Assembly: GCA_038213005.1 (NCBI GenBank)
Contig: JBBQTU010000165.1
Location: 1 to 9,855, forward strand
DNA length: 9,855 nucleotides
Direction: 5' to 3'
Source: JBBQTU01 sp038213005
GTDB taxonomy: Bacteria > Planctomycetota > Phycisphaerae > Tepidisphaerales > Tepidisphaeraceae
Positions 1 through 6,049 of the stretch are shown here, piece by piece. The notes under the pieces were generated by a model, which saw nothing but the letters and a program-made list of their open reading frames with translations, did no database searches and was not told the origin of the DNA. Position 1 is the stretch's first letter; the number at the start of each line of letters is the position of its first letter. Both the position numbers and the translations under genes were made by a program.

Positions 1-321
1 CAGAAGAGAACCGACTTGGAGAGGGGCGGGAGGCAGCGCCCGAGGCGGGCGTGCCACGGGTGGCCCGGCCGCCTCGGCCGGAGCCTTCGGGGCGGTAGAG
101 GTCGCGAGGGTTGCCTGGAAGCACTGCAGAAGGGAACCGACTTGGAGAGGGGCGGGAGGCAGCGCCCGAGGCGGGCGTGCCACGGGTGGCCCGGCCGCCT
201 CGGCCGGAGCCTTCGGGGCGGTAGAGGTCGCGAGGGTTGCCTGGAACCACTGCAGAAGGGAACGGACTTGGAGAGGGACGGGAGGCAGCGCCCGGGGCGG
301 GCGTGCCACGGGTGGCCCGGC
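1..321. repeat. 126-bp tandem repeat, two full copies and one truncated copy
   Basis: Copies lie at 1-126, 127-252 and 253-321; the third stops after 69 bp. Copies 1 and 2 differ at two positions (7/133 and 121/247). Copy 3 differs from copy 2 at three (264, 278, 295). The array may extend left of the window. Each full unit has three nearly contiguous perfect inverted repeats; in copy 2 these are cgcccg/cgggcg (163-177, 3-nt loop), gccac/gtggc (179-190) and ccggcc/ggccgg (191-207, 5-nt loop). The period is a multiple of three, so two forward frames stay open through it, but the translations are Arg/Gly-rich low-complexity strings and I do not call a gene. Contiguous copies without spacers rule out CRISPR. 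The hairpins recall REP-like elements; the family is not identified. Confidence 0.9.
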
Positions 322-759
322 GCTGACAGGCCAACTCTTCATCGCGGCCGGCTTCGGCGCCATCGACGCCAATTCCGACGGCGCGTGGGACTTCCTTCGC
401 GACAACCAGCGCCGCCAATTCGCCAACCGCATCGACTCCATCCAGACCGGCGGGCTCATTGGGCAGGGTCAGGTGTTGCGGTATGACTTTGACCTCACCA
501 CGGGCGAAGCGGTCGGCAACGACGAGGGCCTCGCCGGTCCCGGCGACTCTGGCGGCGGCCTGTTTCTCTGGGATGGCGAGCGATACGTACTGGCTGGCAT
601 CCTCTCCTCCTCGGGCAGCCCAGTGGATGGATCCAGTGCCAGCGCCACGCGGCTCGCACCGCTGGCCGCCACGCTTGCGGCCGCCGTTCCTGAGCCGGCG
701 GGCCTCACCCTCCTCATGGCCTTCCCAGCCCTCCTGTGCTTTGCCAACGCCGCCGATAG
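322..759 (+). pseudogene. Trypsin-like serine protease remnant with PEP-CTERM tail, 5'-truncated and frameshifted
   Basis: In the frame through 473-475 the peptide begins ALTGQLFIAAGFGAID and reaches GLAGPGDSGGGLF. The GDSGG motif carries the catalytic Ser (codon 548-550) of trypsin-like (S1) proteases, followed by a typical LAGILSSSG strand. The N-terminal half with catalytic His and Asp is absent; its place is taken by the tandem repeat, which reads in frame into the remnant without an ATG, GTG or TTG before 473. A PEP-CTERM sorting signal follows: VPEP (686-697) and a hydrophobic stretch to about 736. The arginine tail expected next is one frame off: CQRRR and a TAG stop lie at 742-759 in the -1 frame. 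The protease frame itself continues to a stop at 791-793 with no basic tail. An intact gene would encode an exported protease anchored and processed by an exosortase. As it stands the gene looks dead, unless its 5' part lies left of the window and the shift is an assembly error. Confidence 0.75.
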
Positions 760-819
760 CCTGCCAACGTGCTCCATCGTTTCGCCGGCTTGAGGTACCG
801 GTCATGATCCTTTGGTATA

Positions 820-830
820 GGGGGGGGGGG
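820..830. repeat. Poly-G homopolymer tract (11 G)
   Basis: Eleven consecutive G residues lie between the protease remnant and the ATPase promoter. They are about 52 bp upstream of the predicted -35 element and 87 bp upstream of the chosen ATPase start. Such tracts are prone to slipped-strand length changes and to sequencing error. The tract also lies inside an upstream in-frame extension of the ATPase reading frame that could begin at ATG 804. Confidence 0.9.
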
Positions 831-852
831 CACGCCTTCGTAACAGAGCAGC

Positions 853-882
853 GACCATTCCACGATCTATCGTGGAATGGTC
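853..882. promoter_or_regulatory. Perfect 14-bp inverted repeat, candidate operator of the ATPase gene
   Basis: The left arm gaccattccacgat (853-866) is perfectly repeated inverted at 869-882, with only two bases (867-868) between the arms. The right arm ends on the base before the predicted -35 hexamer at 883. A protein bound here would touch RNA polymerase directly, so an operator or activator site is the natural reading. It is a poor intrinsic terminator because no T-run follows on either strand. It could also be a relic of a small mobile element. No regulator gene is visible nearby. Confidence 0.65.
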
Positions 883-910
883 TTGACCAATCAGCGACGG
901 GTCGTATTCT
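883..910 (+). promoter_or_regulatory. Predicted sigma70-type promoter of the ATPase gene (leaderless)
   Basis: TTGACC (883-888) and TATTCT (905-910) are separated by 16 bp and each match the consensus hexamer well. The -10 ends 7 bp before ATG 918, so transcription would start at or within a base or so of the start codon. No Shine-Dalgarno sequence is present. This supports a leaderless mRNA and the choice of 918 as start. Confidence 0.65.
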
Positions 911-917
911 GGTACGC

Positions 918-2123
918 ATGAAACACCGGGCTCGACTCTACGACTCCATTCTGCGGCACCACGTGCAGGAGTATCGACAAATGGCGCTGGTCAGCGGGCC
1001 GCGGCAGGTGGGCAAGACGACGGTGTGCCGGCAACTCGCCGACGTCTATCTGACCTACGACGATCTCTCCGACCGACAGAAGATACTGGGCAGTAGCGAG
1101 CAACTCGCCGCACTGGCCGGACTTGGAGAGCTCAGCAACCGGCCACGCATCATCGCACTGGACGAGATCCACAAGTTTCGGAATTGGAAGAATCTGCTGA
1201 AGGGATTCTTTGACAAGTATGAGTCTCGGGCGCGCATCCTCGTCACTGGGAGTTCGAGACTCAACGTTTATCGCCGCGGCAGCGACAGCCTGATGGGACG
1301 CTATTTCCTTTACCACATGCATCCCTTTTCCGTGGCCGAGGTTCTGCATACCGATCTGCCCGGCGAGGCTCTGCTGCGCAGAGCCGCTCCGATCCCGGTC
1401 GCCGACCTTGCCGCCCTGTGGCAGCATGGAGGATTTCCCGAGCCCTTCACGCGCCGCGACAGCACATTCACCCGGCGATGGGCGCGGCTGCGGGGCGACC
1501 AGCTTGTCCGGGGCGATCTGCGCGAGGTGTCTCAAGTCCACGAACTGGGCCAGATTGAGCTGCTGGCCAAACTGCTTGCCGATCGCTCGGGGCAACAGCT
1601 CATCTACTCCTCCCTGGCCGGCGAGATTCGGGTGAGCGCCGACACGGTCCGCCGCTGGATCGATCTGTTGGCGGGCCTGCATTTGGGTTTTGTGTTGCGG
1701 CCGTGGGCGCGCGATGTCGCCAATTCGCTCCGCAAGGAGCCCAAGTGGTTCTTGCGCGACTGGTCAGGCGTCGCCGATGATGGCGCCCGGGCCGAGACAT
1801 TCGTGGGCTGTCATCTGCTCAAGGCCGTCGAAGGCTGGACGGACCTTGGACTGGGAGATTTCCAGCTCTTCTATCTGCGAGACAAGGCGAAGCGTGAGGT
1901 CGATTTTCTGATTGCGCGCGACCACAAGCCGTGGTGCCTGGTAGAGGTTAAGAAGTCGGAAAAGCAGCTCTCGCCGGCCCTGGCGCATTTCCAGCGTAAG
2001 CTGAAAGCGCCCCACGCGCTGCAGGCCGTCATTGATCTTCCCTACGTCGATGCCGACTGCTTCAAGATCACCGGGGAGCCGCTCGTGGTTCCCGCGATGA
2101 CGTTGCTATCGCAACTGCTTTAG
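918..2123 (+). CDS. AAA_14/DUF4143-family ATPase (COG1373-type)
   Basis: The protein has 401 residues, a usual length for the family. The N-terminal P-loop domain has Walker A GPRQVGKT (27-34), Walker B IIALDE (78-83) and a sensor-like LVTGSSR (108-114). A winged-helix-like segment lies near 230-254. The C-terminal DUF4143 region has the pattern of a PD-(D/E)XK nuclease fold: REVDF (D329) followed by LVEVKK (E343, K345). These are cytoplasmic ATPases found scattered through bacteria and archaea, often solitary and horizontally moved; their biochemical role is not settled. The start at 918 fits the family N-terminus and the leaderless promoter. The frame stays open upstream, and a second possible start is ATG 804, preceded by GAGG and passing through the poly-G tract. 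The stop lies 7 bp from the cysS stop on the other strand. Family assignment is firm; function is unknown. Confidence 0.88.
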   Translation: MKHRARLYDSILRHHVQEYRQMALVSGPRQVGKTTVCRQLADVYLTYDDLSDRQKILGSSEQLAALAGLGELSNRPRIIALDEIHKFRNWKNLLKGFFDKYESRARILVTGSSRLNVYRRGSDSLMGRYFLYHMHPFSVAEVLHTDLPGEALLRRAAPIPVADLAALWQHGGFPEPFTRRDSTFTRRWARLRGDQLVRGDLREVSQVHELGQIELLAKLLADRSGQQLIYSSLAGEIRVSADTVRRWIDLLAGLHLGFVLRPWARDVANSLRKEPKWFLRDWSGVADDGARAETFVGCHLLKAVEGWTDLGLGDFQLFYLRDKAKREVDFLIARDHKPWCLVEVKKSEKQLSPALAHFQRKLKAPHALQAVIDLPYVDADCFKITGEPLVVPAMTLLSQLL

Positions 2124-2130
2124 CAGCAGC

Positions 2131-3624
2131 TCACGCCTTGTGCCAGATCGTGCCGTCGGGGCGGTCCTCCAGCGTGATGCCGACTTTCGTCAGGCCATTG
2201 CGGATGCCGTCGGCCGTTGCGAAGTTCTTGTTCTTCCTCGCGTCGGCGCGCACCTCGATGAACAGCTTCATGAGTTGATCCACCAGGCCGGTATCCTCAC
2301 CCTTGCCGGCCGCGGGCGCGATGTCCATCATCCGGAAGAGCCCCAGGATCAGCCCCAGCTTGCGGAAGCTGACGGCCGCCGCGCGAGCCGTCGCCAGCGC
2401 CCCGGCATCTTTGCTCTTTTCCACGCCGCTCTTTTCGACCATCGCGTTGATCGTCCCTGCCAGTTCGTGCATGGCCGCCAGCGCCCCGGCGGTGTTGAAG
2501 TCATCGTCCATCATGTCCGAGAACTTCTGGCGGAAGGCTTTGACCTCCACCGCGAAGTCCCCGGTGATGCTGTCGATATCCGCATCACTCTCGCTGACCT
2601 TCTGCCCGGTCAGACGCTCCACCCGCTCCAGCAGGCGCGTGAAGACCGCCATCCCTTTCTGACAATTGGCCAGCACTTCATCGGTGAACTCGATCGGCCG
2701 GCGGTAGTGGGTGGACAGCAGGAAATAGCGGATCAGTTCCGGTCCGTATTTGTCGACCAATTCGCGGGCCGAGACAACATTGCCGATCGAGCCCGACATC
2801 TTCTCATCTTTCCACTCGCCGCTGGCCGCCTTGGTCTTGATGCGGGTCAGCCCGTTGTGCATCCAGTATTTCACGAAGGGTTTGCCCGTGCAGCACTCCG
2901 ACTGCGCCAGTTCGTTCTCGTGGTGCGGAAACTGCAGATCCAGCCCGCCGCCGTGAATGTCCAGCGTCTCGCCGAGATATTTCATACTCATGGCCGTGCA
3001 CTCGATGTGCCAGCCCGGCCGGCCGGGACCCCACGGCGATTCCCACGAAGGCTCACCGGGCTTGGCAGACTTCCACAGCGCAAAGTCGGCCGGGTGACGC
3101 TTGCCTGATCCTTCGGTCTGCCGGCCGCCGGATTCCTGATCCTCAACGCGGCGGTTGGTCAGCTTGCCGTAGTCCTCATCCCTGGTCACATCAAACCACA
3201 CATTGCCGTCGACGGCATAGGCGTGGCCCTTCTTCATCAGCGTCTGGCAGATGCCGATGATCTCGCTCATGTTCTCGGTGGCGCGGGGGAACGCGTCGAT
3301 GGTGTCAATGCCCAGGCTCTTGAGCACGCCCATGTACTCCGCCGTGTGCTTGGCGACCAGAGCTTCCATGGTCGTATTCAGCTCGCGGGCCTTCTCAATC
3401 AGTTTGTCGTCCACATCGGTGATATTGACGATCAGGTTGACCTTGTAGCCGCAGTGCACCAGGTACCGCTTGATGGCGTCGAAGATGACCGGGCCGACCA
3501 TGTGCCCAATGTGGGGCGACTTGTAGACGGTCGGTCCGCACAGGTAGATGCCCACCTGTCCCGGCTTGACGGTCACGAACGGCTCTTTCTCACGCGATAG
3601 GCTGTTGTATACACGAAGGCTCAT
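2131..3624 (-). CDS. cysS: Cysteinyl-tRNA synthetase
   Basis: This class I aminoacyl-tRNA synthetase charges tRNA-Cys with cysteine using ATP, in the cytoplasm. At 497 residues it is slightly longer than the E. coli enzyme. It shows the HIGH motif as PHIGH (37-41). The zinc ligands C29, C209, H234 and E238 fall in LCGPTV, HIECTAMS and PHHENE. The second signature loop reads KMSGS (275-279) instead of KMSKS. The C-terminal helical region contains DDDFNTAGALA. I chose ATG 3624 because MSLRVYNSLSREKEPF matches the normal start of the family; the frame also stays open to in-frame starts at 3669 and 3681, but those add a low-complexity extension. There is no Shine-Dalgarno sequence; a promoter ends 9 bp upstream. 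Identification is secure. Confidence 0.97.
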   Translation of the reverse strand: MSLRVYNSLSREKEPFVTVKPGQVGIYLCGPTVYKSPHIGHMVGPVIFDAIKRYLVHCGYKVNLIVNITDVDDKLIEKARELNTTMEALVAKHTAEYMGVLKSLGIDTIDAFPRATENMSEIIGICQTLMKKGHAYAVDGNVWFDVTRDEDYGKLTNRRVEDQESGGRQTEGSGKRHPADFALWKSAKPGEPSWESPWGPGRPGWHIECTAMSMKYLGETLDIHGGGLDLQFPHHENELAQSECCTGKPFVKYWMHNGLTRIKTKAASGEWKDEKMSGSIGNVVSARELVDKYGPELIRYFLLSTHYRRPIEFTDEVLANCQKGMAVFTRLLERVERLTGQKVSESDADIDSITGDFAVEVKAFRQKFSDMMDDDFNTAGALAAMHELAGTINAMVEKSGVEKSKDAGALATARAAAVSFRKLGLILGLFRMMDIAPAAGKGEDTGLVDQLMKLFIEVRADARKNKNFATADGIRNGLTKVGITLEDRPDGTIWHKA

Positions 3625-3633
3625 GGCGGACTG

Positions 3634-3662
3634 ATCGTAAGGGGCCGGACCAGCGGCGGCAA
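3634..3662 (-). promoter_or_regulatory. Predicted cysS promoter (leaderless)
   Basis: On the minus strand TTGCCG (3662-3657) and TACGAT (3639-3634) are separated by 17 bp. The -10 ends 9 bp before the cysS ATG, so the mRNA would begin within about 3 nt of the start codon. The -10 matches only four of six consensus positions, so support comes from spacing, the -35 and the shared layout with the ATPase and purE genes. Confidence 0.45.
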
Positions 3663-3665
3663 CCT

Positions 3666-3684
3666 GCATTGTGGCCCACAATGC
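3666..3684. promoter_or_regulatory. Perfect palindrome upstream of the cysS promoter
   Basis: The arms gcattgtgg (3666-3674) and ccacaatgc (3676-3684) are exact inverted repeats around a single C. The palindrome lies 3 bp upstream of the predicted cysS -35, mirroring the inverted repeat beside the ATPase promoter, although the sequences are unrelated. It may be a regulator binding site. If the transcript instead started further upstream, it would be a hairpin in the cysS leader. Confidence 0.45.
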
Positions 3685-3691
3685 GGGGGCG

Positions 3692-3709
3692 TGCCCGTTT
3701 TTCCGGGCA
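3692..3709. other. Small hairpin between the DinG-like helicase gene and cysS
   Basis: The arms tgcccg (3692-3697) and cgggca (3704-3709) enclose a six-base loop, tttttc on the + strand. It lies about 135 bp past the helicase stop. No T-run follows on either strand, so an intrinsic terminator for the helicase transcript is possible but unsupported. The rest of the 221-bp gap between the two genes holds no gene I can support. Confidence 0.3.
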
Positions 3710-3845
3710 ACCGCCCAAACCCAGTCCTATTATTCCCCTGGCTTCATCAAACCCCTGCCGGCCAAACCACCCGGCCCACCACACGTCAGCGCCTCACCGT
3801 CTCGCCCGCGCGGAAACACCCGATAGAACTTCCCTGCCTCGGCCG

Positions 3846-5840
3846 CTACCGCCTGCGGGGGTGCGAACCCAGGACGGTTGGGCAGTCGGGTAAGGCTTCT
3901 AGAAAGAGCCGGCCGTACCGCTTGGTCTTCACCCGGCTGTCCAGGATCACCACGATCCCCCTGTCGCTGCGGCTGCGGATCAGTCGGCCAAACCCCTGTT
4001 TCAGTTTGATGATCGCCTCGGGCAGCGAATAGTCGGCAAACGCGTTGCCGCCAGCCTTTTCGATCGCCTCGACCCGGGCCTCGATGATCGGCTCATCAGG
4101 CACCGCGAAGGGGAGCTTGACGATGATGACGTTGCGCAGGGCATCGCCTTTGACGTCCACGCCCTGCCAGAAGCTGCTGGTGCCCAGCAACACGGAGTTG
4201 GGCGTTTCGCGGAACCGCTTCAGCAGCACGCTCCGTGGCGTCTTGTCGCCGTGGACGAATAGCGGCAAGCCCAATTCCGCCAGCGGGCCGGCCAGGCGAT
4301 CGGCCGCCTGTTTCAGCATCGCGTAGCTGGTGAACAGGACGAACGCCCCGCCGTTGGTCCGCTCGATGAAGTCCAGCATCCGCTCGCACGCCGCCGGGAG
4401 GAACTGGGGACTGCTGGGCTCGGGCAGTTGATCCTCGACGTGGATCGTCACCTGGGTGGGGAAGTCAAACGGCGAGCCCACGGCGAGCGTCTTCTCTCGC
4501 ACGATGCCCAGGCGATTGCGGATGTACGAGAACGGGTCGGCCGACTTGCCGCCGGCCCCCACGCTGCGCCCCGTGCAGAGGGTGGCGCTGGTCATGATGA
4601 CGCTGTGCACGGGCTGGAACAGATGCTGCCGCAGCCCCTGGGCGATGTTGACCGCGGCCGCCTGCAGCGACACGCGCCGGTGCGCGCGGTTGGTGACTTC
4701 CATCCAGTAGACCGTGTCAGTCATGTCCTGTGACATGATCACATCCAGGTGTTTCTGGATGGTCTGGATCTTGTTGACCTGGCTCTCCATCTCGGCGATC
4801 TCATCGTCCAGGGTCAGGTTGGATTGCAGGCCCTTGAGATGCAGCGCGAGCTCCTGCAACTTCGGCGACAGGTCATTCTCGACAAACCCCGGCTGGCGCA
4901 GACGCCCGTTCTTAGGCCCACGCTGCTGATAGTCGACGCAGCGGTTGAAAAATCGCTCGACCACCGGATCGAGCTCGCAGACGGTGCGGATGGCATTGTT
5001 GGCCGAAGGTCCGTAGGTGCTGAGCAGCCCCTTGGATTTCCGCGGGTCAAACAGCGATCGCAGGTTGTAGCGGACGCCGCCCTCGGAGACCTTCATCCCG
5101 AAATGCTCGGCCGCGACATCCTCAACGGTATGCGCCTCATCCAGCACGGCGACATCGTAGCGGGGGAGGTAATTGACCCCCTGGGCCTTGAGCCCCAGGT
5201 CCGAGAAGAACAGGGCGTGATTCACGATGAGAATCTTGCCCATCATCATCCGCCTGCGGGCCAACTGCCAGTGGCACTTCTTGTAGTAGGGGCACTTCTT
5301 GCCCAGGCAGTTGCCCTGCTCGGCGCAGACTTTTTCCCACACCTCGCCCAGCGGCCGGGGGTTGAGGCTGGAAAGCGAGCCGTCATGGGTATGGTTCGCC
5401 CATTCCTCGACCTGCCAGAGCGATTCCTTCTGGGCATGCTCGTCGAACAGGCCATCCTGGCGCTGGCGGGTCTGCTCCAGCCGGCGGAGGCAGAGGTAGT
5501 TGCTGCGTCCCTTGCACAGCACGGCGGTGAACTCATCGGGGTAGATCGCCTGGATCAGCGGGATGTCCTTCTCGATCAGTTGTTCCTGCAGCGAGATGGT
5601 GTGGGTGGAGACGACGACTTTCTTCCGCTGGGTGACGGCGTAGTCGATCACCGGCAGGAGATAGGCAAAGCTCTTGCCGGTGCCGGTGCCGGCCTCGGCG
5701 ACCAGGTGATAGCCCTTGGCCACCGCATCGGCGACGGCGGAGGCCATCTCAAGCTGCTGGGGTCGGAACTCATATTCCTTCCCCATGCGGCGGGCGATCG
5801 CGCCTTGCGGCCCCAGGATATCATCGAGCACAAGCGGCAT
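3846..5840 (-). CDS. DinG-family ATP-dependent DNA helicase (XPD-like, Fe-S)
   Basis: A superfamily 2 helicase of 664 residues; relatives (DinG, YoaA, XPD) unwind DNA 5'-to-3' and resolve D-loops, R-loops and damaged forks. Motifs in order: FRPQQ (25-29), Walker A AGTGTGK (50-56), DEAH box (234-237), TSATL (417-421), TSSFWQGVD (554-562) and QGFGRLIRS (615-623, arginine finger). Between Walker A and DEAH lie Cys 117, 172, 178, 183 and 189; 117, 178, 183 and 189 are the likely ligands of the 4Fe-4S cluster, as in XPD and DinG. I start at ATG 5840 (MPLVLDDILGPQG), which fits the family. The frame stays open to 5918, but those 26 residues look non-coding. No Shine-Dalgarno sequence; a -10-like TACAGT lies 7 bp upstream of the ATG without a clear -35. 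Divergent from the sensor kinase gene across 209 bp. DinG and YoaA cannot be separated by eye, so no symbol is given. Confidence 0.93.
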   Translation of the reverse strand: MPLVLDDILGPQGAIARRMGKEYEFRPQQLEMASAVADAVAKGYHLVAEAGTGTGKSFAYLLPVIDYAVTQRKKVVVSTHTISLQEQLIEKDIPLIQAIYPDEFTAVLCKGRSNYLCLRRLEQTRQRQDGLFDEHAQKESLWQVEEWANHTHDGSLSSLNPRPLGEVWEKVCAEQGNCLGKKCPYYKKCHWQLARRRMMMGKILIVNHALFFSDLGLKAQGVNYLPRYDVAVLDEAHTVEDVAAEHFGMKVSEGGVRYNLRSLFDPRKSKGLLSTYGPSANNAIRTVCELDPVVERFFNRCVDYQQRGPKNGRLRQPGFVENDLSPKLQELALHLKGLQSNLTLDDEIAEMESQVNKIQTIQKHLDVIMSQDMTDTVYWMEVTNRAHRRVSLQAAAVNIAQGLRQHLFQPVHSVIMTSATLCTGRSVGAGGKSADPFSYIRNRLGIVREKTLAVGSPFDFPTQVTIHVEDQLPEPSSPQFLPAACERMLDFIERTNGGAFVLFTSYAMLKQAADRLAGPLAELGLPLFVHGDKTPRSVLLKRFRETPNSVLLGTSSFWQGVDVKGDALRNVIIVKLPFAVPDEPIIEARVEAIEKAGGNAFADYSLPEAIIKLKQGFGRLIRSRSDRGIVVILDSRVKTKRYGRLFLEALPDCPTVLGSHPRRR

Positions 5841-6039
5841 GGGTCGCACTGTACCCGCCGAAGCGGACAAGGACCACGACCCGGCGCGCCACTGCGTGAT
5901 GCCCGATACATCCCGCATCGTAGCGCAAGAGCGCGCCTCTGGTAATCAGTCCCACCGAGACGGCAAATACTATGCATTCGTGGCGCACCTATACGCCTAA
6001 TGCCAGCGACGTGTTAGGATGGAAGGCAACTCTTGATTC

Positions 6040-6045
6040 AGGAGG
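6040..6045 (+). promoter_or_regulatory. Shine-Dalgarno site that sets the sensor kinase start
   Basis: AGGAGG lies 4 nt before GTG 6050. It is the only strong ribosome-binding site in front of a gene here and decides the start against ATG 5972, GTG 6011 and ATG 6104, none of which has one. Confidence 0.75.
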
Positions 6046-6049
6046 CTGC

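Noticed and set aside
1..321. CRISPR array
   Set aside because: The units are 126 bp and directly contiguous, with no spacers.
16..486. Open frame through the tandem repeat and into the protease remnant
   Set aside because: The translation is a repeated Arg/Gly-rich string with no recognisable domain. The frame is open because the period is a multiple of three and stops are rare in GC-rich DNA, and its right part is out of frame with the protease.
459..917. N-terminal extension of the ATPase reading frame back to 459
   Set aside because: It overlaps the protease remnant in another frame, is low-complexity Pro/Arg/Ser-rich, and precedes a family-like N-terminus at 918. Only the part from ATG 804 is kept, as a finding.
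2140..3108. Long + strand open frame opposite cysS
   Set aside because: It is the antisense shadow of cysS, which has full family motifs; it shows no domain of its own.
3850..3930. tRNA T-arm-like sequence (ggttcgcaccc on the minus strand)
   Set aside because: It lies in the 3' end of the DinG-like helicase coding sequence, and no acceptor stem or anticodon arm can be built around it.
5841..5918. Helicase start at 5918 instead of 5840
   Set aside because: The extra 26 residues do not resemble the family N-terminus, and neither start has a ribosome-binding site to favour the longer form.
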